In this document: one piece after another, positions 10,126 through 21,098 of the stretch
Numbering within the stretch: position 1 is the stretch's first letter
How the letters are laid out: each line of letters opens with the position of its first letter
Source: Tieghemostelium lacteum
Lineage: Eukaryota > Evosea > Eumycetozoa > Dictyosteliales > Raperosteliaceae
Assembly: GCA_001606155.1 (NCBI GenBank)
Contig: LODT01000051.1
Location: 558,001 to 622,000, forward strand
DNA: 64,000 bases
Direction: 5' to 3'
Position numbers and translations under genes: made by a program
The notes under the pieces: generated by a model
Database searches by the model: none
What the model was told of the DNA's origin: nothing
What the model saw: the letters and a program-made list of their open reading frames with translations, nothing else

Positions 10126-12111
10126 TTATTTTTGAGATTTTTTGTGTAATTCTCTAAGATCTTTTCTAATGATTTTACCGGTGGTTGTCATTGGAAGTTG
10201 ATCGATAAACTCTATAAGTCTAGGATACTCATGTGCAGCTAGGTTCTTTTTGACATATTCTTGAATCTCTACAGTTAGCTCTTTGGTTGGTTTGTAACTT
10301 TGTTTTAGTACAATGTATGCTTTTACAACTTCACCTCTAAGAGCATCAGGTACACCAATAACACCAGAGATTGCAACAGAAGGATGTCTAAGCAGACAAT
10401 GTTCAATCTCTGATGGTCCAATACGATATCCACTGGAATTGATTAAATCATCGTCTCTGGAAGTGTACCATATATACCCATCCTTATCCTTTTTACCCAA
10501 GTCACCAGTGACCAACCAGTCACCTACAAACTTTGATTTGGTAGCTTTATCATTTTCCCAATATTTTAAGAATATAACTGGATCTGGTCTCTTTACAGCT
10601 ATATCACCTACCACACCATCTGGTAGAATGTTACCATCCTTATCAATGACGTTTACTTGGTGTCCTGGGATTGGTTTGCCCATGGAACCTGGTTTTACCT
10701 TCATAATTGCAGAGCAATTTCCAACGAGAAGATTGGCTTCAGTTTGACCATAGAATTCGTTTATAGTAGTGTTAAATGTTTCTCTACCCCAGTCAAGAAG
10801 TTCATCACCAAGAGACTCTCCTCCAGAGCCTACGGAAATGATGCTGTAGCCTTTGGATGGTACTTGAGGGTTTTGTCTCATCATTTTCAATGCAGTTGGA
10901 GGAAGGAAACATGTTGTAACTTTATGATCAATCATCAATTGAGCGAGTTTAATTGGATCGAATTTTGGGAATCTATGAGCTAGAACAGTTACACCGTAGT
11001 AGAGTGATGGTAAAAGTACATCTAAAAGGCCACCTATCCAAGCCCAATCAGCTGGGGTGTAGAATACATATTTAGCACTCTTGTTGCTAGGGAAGAGGTT
11101 TTGGGGTAACTGTACACCTGGTAGATGACCTATAAGAACTCTGTGAGCGTGTAAACATCCTTTAGGATTACCAGTAGTACCCGAAGTGAATATAATCACA
11201 GCTGGGTCGTCAGCTTTTGTAGATACAGGTTTGAATCCCTTGTAGCTTTCGCCAGGGTATTTGCTCAAAATATCGTTCCACTCTACAATTGTTCCTTGTT
11301 CTCTTAGTTTTTCGTATGATTTAGTGAATTCCAAATCACAATTTTTCTTGTCTTGTTCTGTGGTGAAAACTATGATTTTTTTCAAACTTTTGAGTGTGGG
11401 TAGTAAAGGAAGTAGTTTTTTAACATTCTCCAAGTCAGTCATTAAACATGAGGATGAGGAGTTGGAAAGACGATATTCTAATGCCTCTGGTCCGAATAAT
11501 GTAAATAGTGGTATAGATATGATACCTGATCTCAGTAGTGCTGAATGTGATATAACAGTCTCAATACCCTGAGACAACAATACACCAACTCTATCACCTC
11601 TCTTTATACCATAATCACCTAATGCCAATGCCAAAATATTTGAATCCTTTTGCATTTGTTTGAATGTATAACTTTTACATAACAATGTTAGATTCTAACT
11701 GATCATACATATCATCATCTTTAGCAACTACTATAATACCTACTTTTTAATTTGACCATTTTCATCTATAAACTTAACAGCTACTTTATCACCATTATTT
11801 TGATGTACATGTTTATCACATATCTCTTGACCTATATTAAAATGATCTGGTATGTTCCATTTAAAGTTTTTATAAATTTCATTGTAATCTTTTCCGTGCA
11901 CAAAATTCTCATTTGGATCACTGAATGTATATGTACTATAATTTCTATTAATGATATTTAAAATATTATAATTGTTATTCTTCTTATTATTATTAATACA
12001 GGTTGATGTTGATATTGTACATGAAATTGAGTTACTATTTAATTGATTTAAATTTGAATAGACCCTATTTGAGTATCTCAACAATAAACTTTGAATTTTG
12101 ATTTTATTCAT
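10126..12111 (-). CDS. Mitochondrial AMP-forming acyl-CoA synthetase
   Basis: Activates a carboxylic acid to its acyl-CoA through an acyl-adenylate. Exon 1 is 12111..11744, the intron 11743..11672 (GTAGGT...AAAAG), exon 2 is 11671..10126, giving 637 residues. ATG 12111 is chosen because the frame further up (to 12174) lacks ATG. The N-terminus (NKIKIQSLLLRYSNRVYSNLN) is basic and Ser/Asn rich, like a mitochondrial presequence. ANL-superfamily motifs are complete: IFTSGTTGNPKGCLHAHR (P-loop), NEFYGQTEANLLVGNC, TGDLGKKDKDGYIWY, SSGYRIGPSEIE, and the C-terminal TTGKIIRKDLRE with the catalytic Lys. The overall look is closest to medium-chain or acetate-type ligases (ACSM-like); substrate length cannot be told from sequence. 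Confidence 0.87.
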
Positions 12112-12984
12112 TAATGTTATTTGAGTGTATGTTGTTGATTTCACTAATAAAAAAAAATTATAAATTTTATTCAAAATTTAAAATAAATATCTGATGTGAT
12201 GATGTGCATCATTTTTCACCCCTCTCAGAAATTTTAACTATTATTGTACAGTATTTAATTAAATTATAACAAATAATTAATTATCAGGATAGAATGAATT
12301 TAATGATGAAAATTTGAAGAAGTAGAAAAGGAAGTAACAGTAGACAAAAATAGATTTGAACCTAAATGAAGTTAAGTATTTATTAATCTTTTTTATATTT
12401 TGTTTTTTTTAAATTTTATAAGACAATAGATGTTGAATGAAGTTCGAACGATAGTTTCATGTGATAAAATCATCACTACCGTAGAAAATATACCGTAAAT
12501 CAATCCAAACTTTTCTATACCTTCCAACGCCTCGTTTATACAATCACAATACTAACGGTGGTCGAAAGAATATTTTTTAAAAATTAAATTGTATCAAACT
12601 TTCGGCAGTAAACTAAGTTTTATTTTAAAATTTCAATTTTTATGGGCTTTTTTTAGATGATTATGAAAATTCATTGTACTTATTTTTTGGGATTTTTAAA
12701 TCACCTCCCTTTCACTCTAATTTTTCCTTTTTTAATCTTTGTAATCATTTCTTTGTTTTCAGGCTTACGTCAACTTTTTTTTTCTCTGTATCACAAGACT
12801 CAATCAACCAATTTATCTATTTTATTTTTTTTTTTTTTTTTTTTTATTTCAAAAGATAAGACCTCCTGGCTTATTCCCACACCCACTCCTTTTCTCTTAA
12901 TTTTTTTTTTCTGATCTTCTTTTATTTCATTACCTTGGATGCTTTAGATAAGGTTAAACCATACATACCTTGTCAAAATAAATC
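12112..12984. other. Spacer with a non-coding complex island at 12441-12565
   Basis: Mostly A/T runs. The part 12441-12565 stands out by having many C and G bases and base-pairing ability: ACTACCGT (12475-12482) can pair with ACGGTGGT (12555-12562), GTGAT/ATCAC hairpin at 12461-12475, and a GTTCGAAC palindrome at 12442. No protein frame fits. It could be an unannotated small RNA gene; not recognised as tRNA, U1-U6 or SRP RNA. Confidence 0.35.
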
Positions 12985-14199
12985 ATGACAGATATTGAAA
13001 ATATAGAGATTGATAATTTAGATAACCCCACATCTAGAAATCAAAGTCATACAGAATTACCAAATATTTTACAAGAGAGTAATAATAGTAATCAAAATGA
13101 TAATGTAAATAATAATAGTAGTAGTAGTAACCCACCAAGTAGAAAATCATCTATAAGCAGTAGTAATCAATATAGTAGGAACAAAGAGATTAATAGTATT
13201 AAAAAACAGAAATTAAATGGTACCTTATCTAGCACAGAGTCAGGACCTGACGATACTTATAAGTTCTGGCAGGGTATAGGTGTTATATTTCAACTTAGTG
13301 GTCTACTAGCTGTGGTGTTTACAGTGTTTTTGGGACTGTATTTAGACTCAAAAATTAATTGGTCATTTTGGTTGATATTCAGTCCAGTCTATTTTATATT
13401 GGGTATAGCATTCCTATCGACCTCCAGTAAGACACTCTCAAAGATTGTGCCATGGGTCATTAGAATTATATGGAGAATTTGGATTATTGGTTTGACATTA
13501 TTTGTGGTGTTTATCATTGTTCATATTGAATATGGTAAATTATCAAATGAAGTACTTTTGATACCTTTGTTTATAACCTTTGGTGCAACACTACTGATGG
13601 GTATATACAGTTTTTTCTATGGTATGTTCTTTAATCAGACCAGACCAGCAAGAAAGAGAAAATACATAATGTCAGGTCTACCTATGTTTTTTACTGGTGC
13701 TACATTGGTGCCTACCATCATCTTAATTGCATTTAAATATTCCTCTGGAGAAGGACCTACAGAGGCTGAACAACATTTTCATCCCTCGTGGTCTATATGC
13801 TTTATACCACTGTTTATAGGTGACGGATTCAGTGGTTGCTTTGCATTCTTTTTGATGTTGTTTAGTTTCAACTCTAGAGAAAACGCAACATTTTCATTTA
13901 CACAATTGCTATCCATACTGTTTATTATCATGTGTTCAGTGGTCTTTAAGATACTGTATGCTCTTAAATTGGATAATACCAATTCTACCATTTCCTATCT
14001 GTGTATTTTCATTCCTGTATTGGTAGGTGAACTATTCCTCATACTATGTGGTATTAATCTATTTGTTCGTCCAGCAAGAACCAATGTAAACAATGAAGAT
14101 GAAGTTTTAATTATAGAATCTGATTCAGAATCTGAAACCAGATCACTTTTAAATCATTCATCATCTTCAAAAAAGTCTCATAAAAGAGAAAATATATAA
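12985..14199 (+). CDS. Multi-span membrane protein, TMEM185-like
   Basis: Single exon, 404 residues. A polar Asn/Ser-rich head of about 85 residues is followed by about nine hydrophobic segments (FWQGIGVIFQLSGLLAVVF, WSFWLIFSPVYFILGIAFL, IVPWVIRIIWRIWIIGL, LLIPLFITFGATLLMGIY, MFFTGATLVPTIILIAF, FTQLLSILFIIMCSVVF and others) and an acidic Ser-rich cytosolic tail. The WxxxFxPxY pattern after the second helix and the general layout resemble the TMEM185 / fragile-X-F-associated transmembrane family. That link is tentative; the function of the family is unknown. No charged transport-like motifs seen. Confidence 0.62.
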   Translation: MTDIENIEIDNLDNPTSRNQSHTELPNILQESNNSNQNDNVNNNSSSSNPPSRKSSISSSNQYSRNKEINSIKKQKLNGTLSSTESGPDDTYKFWQGIGVIFQLSGLLAVVFTVFLGLYLDSKINWSFWLIFSPVYFILGIAFLSTSSKTLSKIVPWVIRIIWRIWIIGLTLFVVFIIVHIEYGKLSNEVLLIPLFITFGATLLMGIYSFFYGMFFNQTRPARKRKYIMSGLPMFFTGATLVPTIILIAFKYSSGEGPTEAEQHFHPSWSICFIPLFIGDGFSGCFAFFLMLFSFNSRENATFSFTQLLSILFIIMCSVVFKILYALKLDNTNSTISYLCIFIPVLVGELFLILCGINLFVRPARTNVNNEDEVLIIESDSESETRSLLNHSSSSKKSHKRENI

Positions 14200-14479
14200 C
14201 TCTGACTATAATCACACATATATAACCATACACATGTAAATAGACAAACAACACAAAAAAGGATATACACAATTATTATAAATATCTTATTTATATAAAT
14301 AATAAAATAATTTATTTTTTTTTTTTTTAATTATGATTAATGGTTTATCCTATATTAGAATAATCATTTAATCAAATAATTAAAAAATATTATAAGAATC
14401 AAAAAAGGGGTGTGTTTTATTGTTATTTTAATGGTACAGGTAATGTTACTATTTTTATATTTAATATTTTTATATTTTA

Positions 14480-15736
14480 TTAAAACGATGAAGATGATGA
14501 AGTTATTGAAGATGAGGAGCTTGAAGATACTACAGTGACAGATGAGGATGTAGTGCTTATTGAAGTTTGACCAGTTCCAGTAGTTGAAGAAATGGATGAT
14601 ATCGATGAAGAGGTACTACTAGCGGATGTAGTTCCAATAGTTGTAATACTAAATCCTGTAGTAGTGCTAGAGGTAGTACTTGATGTACTGGCATTCGATG
14701 AACATGTACCTGAACGTGTAGTTGGTGGATTATTATTGATATTGGCAATCAAAGAACCCAATGAATCAATTATAAATTCAGGATCATCAAAAACTACAAA
14801 ATGACTACTGACATTATTTCTATGGATTCTAGAGTTACTTGACAATTGTGCCATAGCCTCTTGTCTAACAACCCAGTATTCACCACTAACAGTAGCAACA
14901 ATTAAATGGAATGGAATGGAACCTAATGGATACTGTTTAGTCGATTGAGTGTAGGTAGAGTCTAACAATTGTGCACTTGGTACCATTATACCAATCTCTT
15001 GTTTACTGGCCATCAAGAATTTATTGGAAGGATCCAAAAAGATCTCTTGAGTGTAATTAATAGAGTTTGCAGGGATTGGAGTGTAATCGGGTGTCCATCC
15101 AAAACTCTGAGGAATTAGACCATTTTCAGCATCAATTCTAAGTTGACCAGTTGGATTGGCAATCATCAAGTTATCAACTTCAGCACTAAAGTATGGAAGA
15201 TTGGCTTGGAAAGCTGTATCGAATGCTAATCCTCTATCGGTACCATCAATAGTCAAAAGACCTTGAATATCATTTGGAAATAGTAAGGCAAAGAATTGGG
15301 CATCGACTCCACCCCATGACCATGCTGAGTATATATATGGACCTTGGATACCAGCAACTTGTAATGATCCATGAAGACGACGAGCAAATTCGATTGATTG
15401 AATTGGTTGTGGGGCTAAATCGGACCAACCTAGACCATAACGATCGAAAAAACATGCTTTTTTAATACCCATATCTTGCATCTCTGGGATTAAAAGTTCA
15501 ATCACTTTGGCAAATGCAGTGCAAAACCAAGGCATACCTGCATCGAATAGAACAGTCTTACCAGTAGACAATGGAGATGAATAACAACGAATATGCATTT
15601 TCAAACCTTCAAATTGTGGGAAATGACTTTGTCCTGGATCGTTTGGGCCTATTAGTTTTGGATTTGGATTATCTCCAAAACTATATGAAATGAATAATAG
15701 TGCTAAAAATAGTAATGTTACAGTTGATATTTTCAT
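14480..15736 (-). CDS. Secreted alpha/beta-hydrolase with Ser/Thr-rich tail
   Basis: A 418-residue single-exon protein. It begins with a clear signal peptide (MKISTVTLLFLALLFISYSFG). The fold pattern of alpha/beta hydrolases follows: TVLFDAG near the oxyanion region, FFDRYGLGWSD, then the nucleophile elbow YSAWSWGGVDA, in which the usual leading Gly of GxSxG is Ala/Ser-like (A-W-S-W-G). A His in VSSHFVVFDDPEFIIDSL is a candidate catalytic base. The last 90 residues are almost only Ser, Thr, Gly and Ile, probably an O-glycosylated stalk; there is no hydrophobic end for a GPI anchor. Substrate unknown; esterase, lipase or peptidase are all possible. Confidence 0.75.
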   Translation of the reverse strand: MKISTVTLLFLALLFISYSFGDNPNPKLIGPNDPGQSHFPQFEGLKMHIRCYSSPLSTGKTVLFDAGMPWFCTAFAKVIELLIPEMQDMGIKKACFFDRYGLGWSDLAPQPIQSIEFARRLHGSLQVAGIQGPYIYSAWSWGGVDAQFFALLFPNDIQGLLTIDGTDRGLAFDTAFQANLPYFSAEVDNLMIANPTGQLRIDAENGLIPQSFGWTPDYTPIPANSINYTQEIFLDPSNKFLMASKQEIGIMVPSAQLLDSTYTQSTKQYPLGSIPFHLIVATVSGEYWVVRQEAMAQLSSNSRIHRNNVSSHFVVFDDPEFIIDSLGSLIANINNNPPTTRSGTCSSNASTSSTTSSTTTGFSITTIGTTSASSTSSSISSISSTTGTGQTSISTTSSSVTVVSSSSSSSITSSSSSF

Positions 15737-18181
15737 TTTTTTTTTTTTAAGATATTGTTTCTATATATAGTTGTTGATTGATTTTTTTTTAAAAAGATAT
15801 AAAAATCTATGAAATTTTGATTATTATTTGATTATTATAAAAAAAAGTTGTAAAATTATTGGTGTTGGTGTAAATAGGATAATTATTTAAAATTTTGTTG
15901 ATATAAATTAGTTGTTGAAAGTAAAAAGGAAGTTGAAATATTTCGACAGAGTTGATACTAAAAATGGATGCATAAGTAAATAATTAGTTTCGGAGTATGT
16001 GAATTGAATTAATTAGTGCTATTCTATTGTTGTTGTTGATTTTTAAAAAACAAAAGAGAAAACAGGAAAAAGTAAAAAAAATAATTAAAATTAAATGCTA
16101 GCGGTATAACAAGAGATAATTAATAGAGTATTAAACAAGTGGTAAACAGTAAAAAGTAAATTTGAATTTGACAGTGATTGATATTTACTGTGTAGTACTA
16201 CAATATGACAATTACTAGTTTGGTGTGGGGTGTATGGTAGGGGGGGTGAATGATATTTATATATATTTATATGTTGGTTTATTTTTTAAAAAATATTAAT
16301 TAACAAATAGATTGAAAAATGATATTAATATAATAATAAAAATTTTAAATTTTAAATTCCATTGTATAAAAACCTTTTGAATGATGTAATAGGTTTTGAT
16401 GGTGAATATATCTGTGTACCACTGATATGTGATATCATTTAACAGCCAGTAGATGGCATTGCTTGTCAGTGATATCAAATTGTTATTTACTCTTTTTCTT
16501 TTACTTTTTCTTTTATTTTTTTTTAAATTTAAAATTATATATATTTATACATAATCATGTCCATAATATTACCATTATTATTTATTTTTTGATAAAAAGA
16601 GAATAGAGAGGGAGTGTGTGGAAAGTGGTACCTAAAAATAGAACTAACTGTCAAGTGTGTTTGGTTTGGGTTTGGAAAATAGCAATCCACCTTAAAACAA
16701 TAGCTATAAATGGAGAACTAATGACAAATAAGAAAAAAACACTAAAACAACAACAACCCCATTACCACCACCCCACTCTCTAAATTCTTCTATACTATGA
16801 ATGATATTTTCTGAAAATGTGGTTGATTTCAGTTTTTGATTAACATTTTTCATTTTGATTTTATATTCCTTAAAAGTGGAGATAAAAAAGTGAAGATCTA
16901 TAAACTTTTAATCTAAAATGGTGATGAACAACACACACACATTTAACATTTTATATTTTTTAAATTTAAAAAATGCTAACATCTGATATTTTAGTTCTAA
17001 CATCTCAAATTATTTCCAGTTTTGAAAATATTTGACATCAACAACAAAACAAATACAATAATATCAACAACTAAAACAACTTAATTTTTAAATCCAATTT
17101 ATTTATAAAAATATGAAATTCTATTGGACACTTACCAGTTAAAAATATTATATAAAAAGGTATGATATAAATATAGAAAGCTACAATAGTAATGATAAAT
17201 ATATATAATGTTGGTAAAAAGTAATGATACAGAGGTTGGATGTTAAAATTTAAATATTATTTATATTATTACATATGAAAATATATAATTATAGTGTGTC
17301 ATTTATAGAGGTTTTAAAAAAAAAATCAATGGAGGAAATAGTAATTTTATAAATGATATTGAGACAAATAGATAGTAATATATATATATAATAATCAATG
17401 AATTATACAAGAAATTAATTAATTTAAAAAAAAATGTTTGTTTTTATAATTGATTTGAACAATCTTTGGGAATTCAAATTTTATAATAAGTAGTGAAAAA
17501 CTCTATCCTGTGATATTAGTGATTCTATAATCAACAATCACTGATAAAAATAGATATGGGAGTGTTTGATTTTGATATGTGATTGTTGTGAGTGTGGAAA
17601 GGGTGGTGTGCTGATATTTTTAAAATAACCACCTTATAACATATTATGAATTATATATTAAAAAAAAAATAAATAAAAAAAAAAAAGTGAGAGATAGAGA
17701 AAAGAGTTATATTTACTTGAATAGATCTGTTACTGTTAATGTATTATCTATCGTTAGCCTTATCCTTTTGTTTTTTTTAATTTAAAATATATTTTTTTGA
17801 TTCTTGATTCTTTTCTCATTCTCTTTTGTAAATTTAATTGAAAAGATGAGATGGGAGGTGTGTGGTTGTTTTGAATTGAAAAATGCAAACAAGACTCTCC
17901 ACCCAACCCCACACTCAATCACCACATTTTCAACTGAAAATTATTAGAATTCATTGCAAACTTTTAATAGACTTTTAGTAGTACGCTGGTACTAAATACT
18001 ATGAACTATATTTCGATCCTTAGATCCCCAAAATCACCAATCAAACCAAACCAAAAAACAAAAAAAAAATTGTAAATTGATTTTAAAATTAGATATGGAC
18101 CATCTCCCTTCCCAAAAGATCACGCAATAAAACTCAAAACAAACACTTTTGAAAAATCAAGATGTTGATCTTAAATTAATT
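15737..18181. other. Long 2.4 kb spacer, no gene recognised
   Basis: The longest gene-free stretch in the window. No open frame above 60 codons begins with ATG and looks coding. There are pyrimidine- and GT-rich patches (around 16216-16250 and 17570-17620) and a perfect 7-bp hairpin, TTTAGTA (17974-17980) with TACTAAA (17990-17996). A non-coding RNA or a long regulatory region is possible; I see no decisive signal. Confidence 0.5.
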
Positions 18182-19873
18182 TTAAAATTTAATTGTTGGT
18201 AATTCTGTACTGTCATCTTGAATGTCACCATCAATGTCTTCCTCTTCATCATCGTCGTCCATGTACACCATACCTTCCTCTTCAACTAATTTTTCATATT
18301 CCTCTAAAGGCCATTGAATCATTGATTTCTTCATTTGGAATGACTCTAAAGAAGCAGTAAGAGATTTTAATTTCTTTTTAGAAGCATATTGTAACCAAAC
18401 ACAATAGTCATCGATATAGAGTCTATTGAGATAACATTTAAGATCATGTGGTTCCAATATAGATCTAATCTCTAATAATACTTTTAATATTGCTCTTTTT
18501 CCTAAAGAGAATATATATTTACAATCTTGTAACACCTTTTCAGAGAGTTTCCAATTTCTATACAATGGATAAGTCAGTGATCTACGGAATATACAAATCA
18601 TCACTGAATCCAAACTTGAAAATGTTTCACAGCAACTTAAAGTACCACTGAGTTTACATATATTCCAAGGTGATTCTATATTATCGTCACCCATATTCAC
18701 TATATTATTGTAACAATATGCAAATACAATATCAATTAAACCCAATAGTAATGCTCTTTCATTCTTTATAATATAATCTCTATTTGGTAGATTCTTCATT
18801 ACATCTCTTTCCATATCACTAAATTGAATTAATTTATCACTAACTACCTCTTCATTACTATTATTATTATTATTATTATTACTATTATTAGTTATTTCAA
18901 TTTTTGGAGGAGCTAATGATTTAATCTTATCAAGTATCTCTTGTGGTATGACATTTCCTTGGAAATCTAATTGAACTGAAGATTCTAGTTGCTGTTGCTC
19001 ATCATCATCAACAAGTTCATCCAAATTTGATGGATTAAATTGTTTAACTTGCTCTTCTTTCTTTTCTACCTCAGTTGTATTTATACTATTATTATTATTA
19101 TTATTTGATTGTTGCTGTTGTTGTTTTAACTGTTTTTTTTCATATAATTTCTCCCATTTACTTTGATATTTTAGAAACTCTTGAATGTCATCGGTGAATA
19201 TAAAATTTTCCATATATCTTTCGTCGTCAAATTTGAGATTCTCAGTGTTAAATCTTTGTTGTGTAATTTGACTTTTGTTTAGGTTATCTATATTATCAAA
19301 GTCTATGATATCCAAAATCTCTGATTCCAACCCTTTGAAAAAATTTACATAACCATCATTGAATCCATAATGAGCCTTATTCTTTAACTCATCTAATGAT
19401 ATTTCAGGTTCTAGTACCTGTTCAAATTCCCATTCTATTTCTTCATCTTCTTTATTGTTACCCTCCAATTCATCACCTTCATATTCTTCGTCTTCCTCTT
19501 CATCTTCCTCTTCATCTTCTTTGTCATCTTCAATGATTTTATTGGTAGTATCACTACTGAGTACTTGGATTGAAGGTTTCTTTTTATCTAAAAGTTTAGT
19601 AACCATATCGAGATCTGTGAACTTTTCACCTGGAATCTCTTTTGGTAGGTGAAATGTGAATTCGTTGGTGTTTACATTGAAAACTGCTTTTTCACTACCA
19701 TTCTCAATGATCCTATTGGAGAATGTCAAACGTAGGAAATAGGGTTTACAATAGAACTTAAATTGATTTTCCAACAGATAATAATCTGCCTCTGATGCTT
19801 TAATATATGGTGTTCTAGCAACAACAATTAAAAAATCATTATTTTGTTCAACAGTAAATTTTGGAATTATCAT
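18182..19873 (-). CDS. shq1: SHQ1, H/ACA snoRNP assembly chaperone
   Basis: Single exon, 563 residues. The N-terminus is the CS (p23/Hsp20-like) domain of SHQ1 (MIIPKFTVEQNNDFLIVVAR, NQFKFYCKPYFLRLTF, FHLPKEIPGEKFTDLD). A long acidic stretch of Glu/Asp follows. The C-terminal SHQ1 domain has typical features: RDYIIKNERALLLGLIDIVFAYCYNN, GTLSCCETFSSLDSV, IFRRSLTYPLYRNWKL. SHQ1 binds the pseudouridine synthase dyskerin/Cbf5 before it joins H/ACA RNPs, so it supports rRNA modification and ribosome assembly. A half copy of the nucleolar-gene promoter element (TTCGTTTTTT at 19883-19892) lies just before the start. Confidence 0.92.
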   Translation of the reverse strand: MIIPKFTVEQNNDFLIVVARTPYIKASEADYYLLENQFKFYCKPYFLRLTFSNRIIENGSEKAVFNVNTNEFTFHLPKEIPGEKFTDLDMVTKLLDKKKPSIQVLSSDTTNKIIEDDKEDEEEDEEEDEEYEGDELEGNNKEDEEIEWEFEQVLEPEISLDELKNKAHYGFNDGYVNFFKGLESEILDIIDFDNIDNLNKSQITQQRFNTENLKFDDERYMENFIFTDDIQEFLKYQSKWEKLYEKKQLKQQQQQSNNNNNNSINTTEVEKKEEQVKQFNPSNLDELVDDDEQQQLESSVQLDFQGNVIPQEILDKIKSLAPPKIEITNNSNNNNNNNSNEEVVSDKLIQFSDMERDVMKNLPNRDYIIKNERALLLGLIDIVFAYCYNNIVNMGDDNIESPWNICKLSGTLSCCETFSSLDSVMICIFRRSLTYPLYRNWKLSEKVLQDCKYIFSLGKRAILKVLLEIRSILEPHDLKCYLNRLYIDDYCVWLQYASKKKLKSLTASLESFQMKKSMIQWPLEEYEKLVEEEGMVYMDDDDEEEDIDGDIQDDSTELPTIKF

Positions 19874-20156
19874 CTTTAATTCTTCGTTTTTTCAGATACC
19901 AAAACTAAAAAGACGATTAATTTTAAATTAAACACATTTAAAAAAAAACAAAAAAATAGAAATCTAAATAAGAAATTTTACTCAGTTATTATATTCTTAT
20001 TTTATAATTGAATAATATTATCAATCCAAATGCTAATCTTAAAATAAACTTTATTTTAATATTAATATTAAATTTAAAATTTTTAGATTTTCATTTGGTG
20101 AACAAAAAAACTCGGTGTCGCTTTTTCATTATTTAGTTTGATTGTAATAGAAAGAA

Positions 20157-21052
20157 ATGTTTAAAATTATCAATAATGGTGGTTTTGTTAGACTATTCCA
20201 AAAGAATAGTATTTTAAGCATAAATAGATTAAATAGAGGTATTGGATACAATGGAATTTCTAAATCAATACTATTTTATAGTACCAACAATAATAACACA
20301 AGCACTACCTCAGCAACCAATGTATACAACCCAGAAAACCCAATTTTAAAACATAAACCAGCAATTAAATTGTTTAGTGATGAGGAATTACATAATGAAA
20401 CTAAACAAAAATGGTATTATAAATTGATGGGTATCTACAGTACCAATACCAAATCACTTCATGCATCATTTCAAATCTATCAAACCATTTCAAATCAAGC
20501 TTCAAATATCTCATTTTACAAAGAATTCAATTTACCAATAAATGTCAGATCATGGTTTGTTGTCACTCTGTTACATGTTTGGATGGTACTTGTCAGACTT
20601 AGAAAAGATGGTGAAGCCTCAAAGCAACTATCCACCGATATTTATGATAGATTTTGGGATGATTTAGGCCAAAAAATTGTAGTTGGTGGTGTATGTATAA
20701 AATCAAAGATTTATTATCTAAAAAAACTATATAAATCTCAACTAACAACAATATAAATCTTATATCTAATTAGATAAATCAAAGATTTGTTGGAAAATAT
20801 TTAAAAGAATTTTATAATACCTATTTAGGTAGCGTTGTAAGTTATGATGAAGCTCTATTTGATGATTCAATTCTAGCCAACTCACTGTGGAGAAACTATT
20901 TTGCAATGAGTGAAGATGTTCAACCAAAGGATTTATTAATGATGGTCAAATACATTAGATATGAACTAAACCATCTAGATAAAATACAAAATATAACAAC
21001 TACTGGTAAATTGACTTTCCATGATATAAAGACTGTTATGGATTTGAAATAA
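20157..21052 (+). CDS. uqcc1: UQCC1 / CBP3, cytochrome bc1 complex assembly factor
   Basis: Exon 1 is 20157..20690, the intron 20691..20773 (GTATGT...ATTAG), exon 2 is 20774..21052, giving 270 residues. Mitochondrial presequence-like N-terminus. The ubiquinol-cytochrome c chaperone domain is clear: FNLPINVRSWFVVTLLHVWM, VRLRKDGEASKQLSTDIYDRFWDDL, then INQRFVGKYLKEFYNTYLG, YDEALF and LANSLWRNYF from exon 2. With CBP6/UQCC2 this protein binds newly made cytochrome b and passes it to complex III. Length fits the family. The intron sits inside the chaperone domain; reading through it gives a false stop. Confidence 0.9.
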
Positions 21053-21098
21053 ATACATTTTACAATCTATGTCCCCTTTACCTAAACCAATACATTGA

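Noticed and set aside
12657-12914. Open frame of Phe, Leu, Ile upstream of the TMEM185-like gene
   Set aside because: Produced by T-rich promoter sequence.
13779-13991. 70-codon minus-strand frame inside the TMEM185-like gene
   Set aside because: Shadow of the coding strand.
16296-16478. 60-codon open frame in the long spacer
   Set aside because: No ATG context, composition like spacer (Ile/Phe/Asn/Tyr), no similarity.
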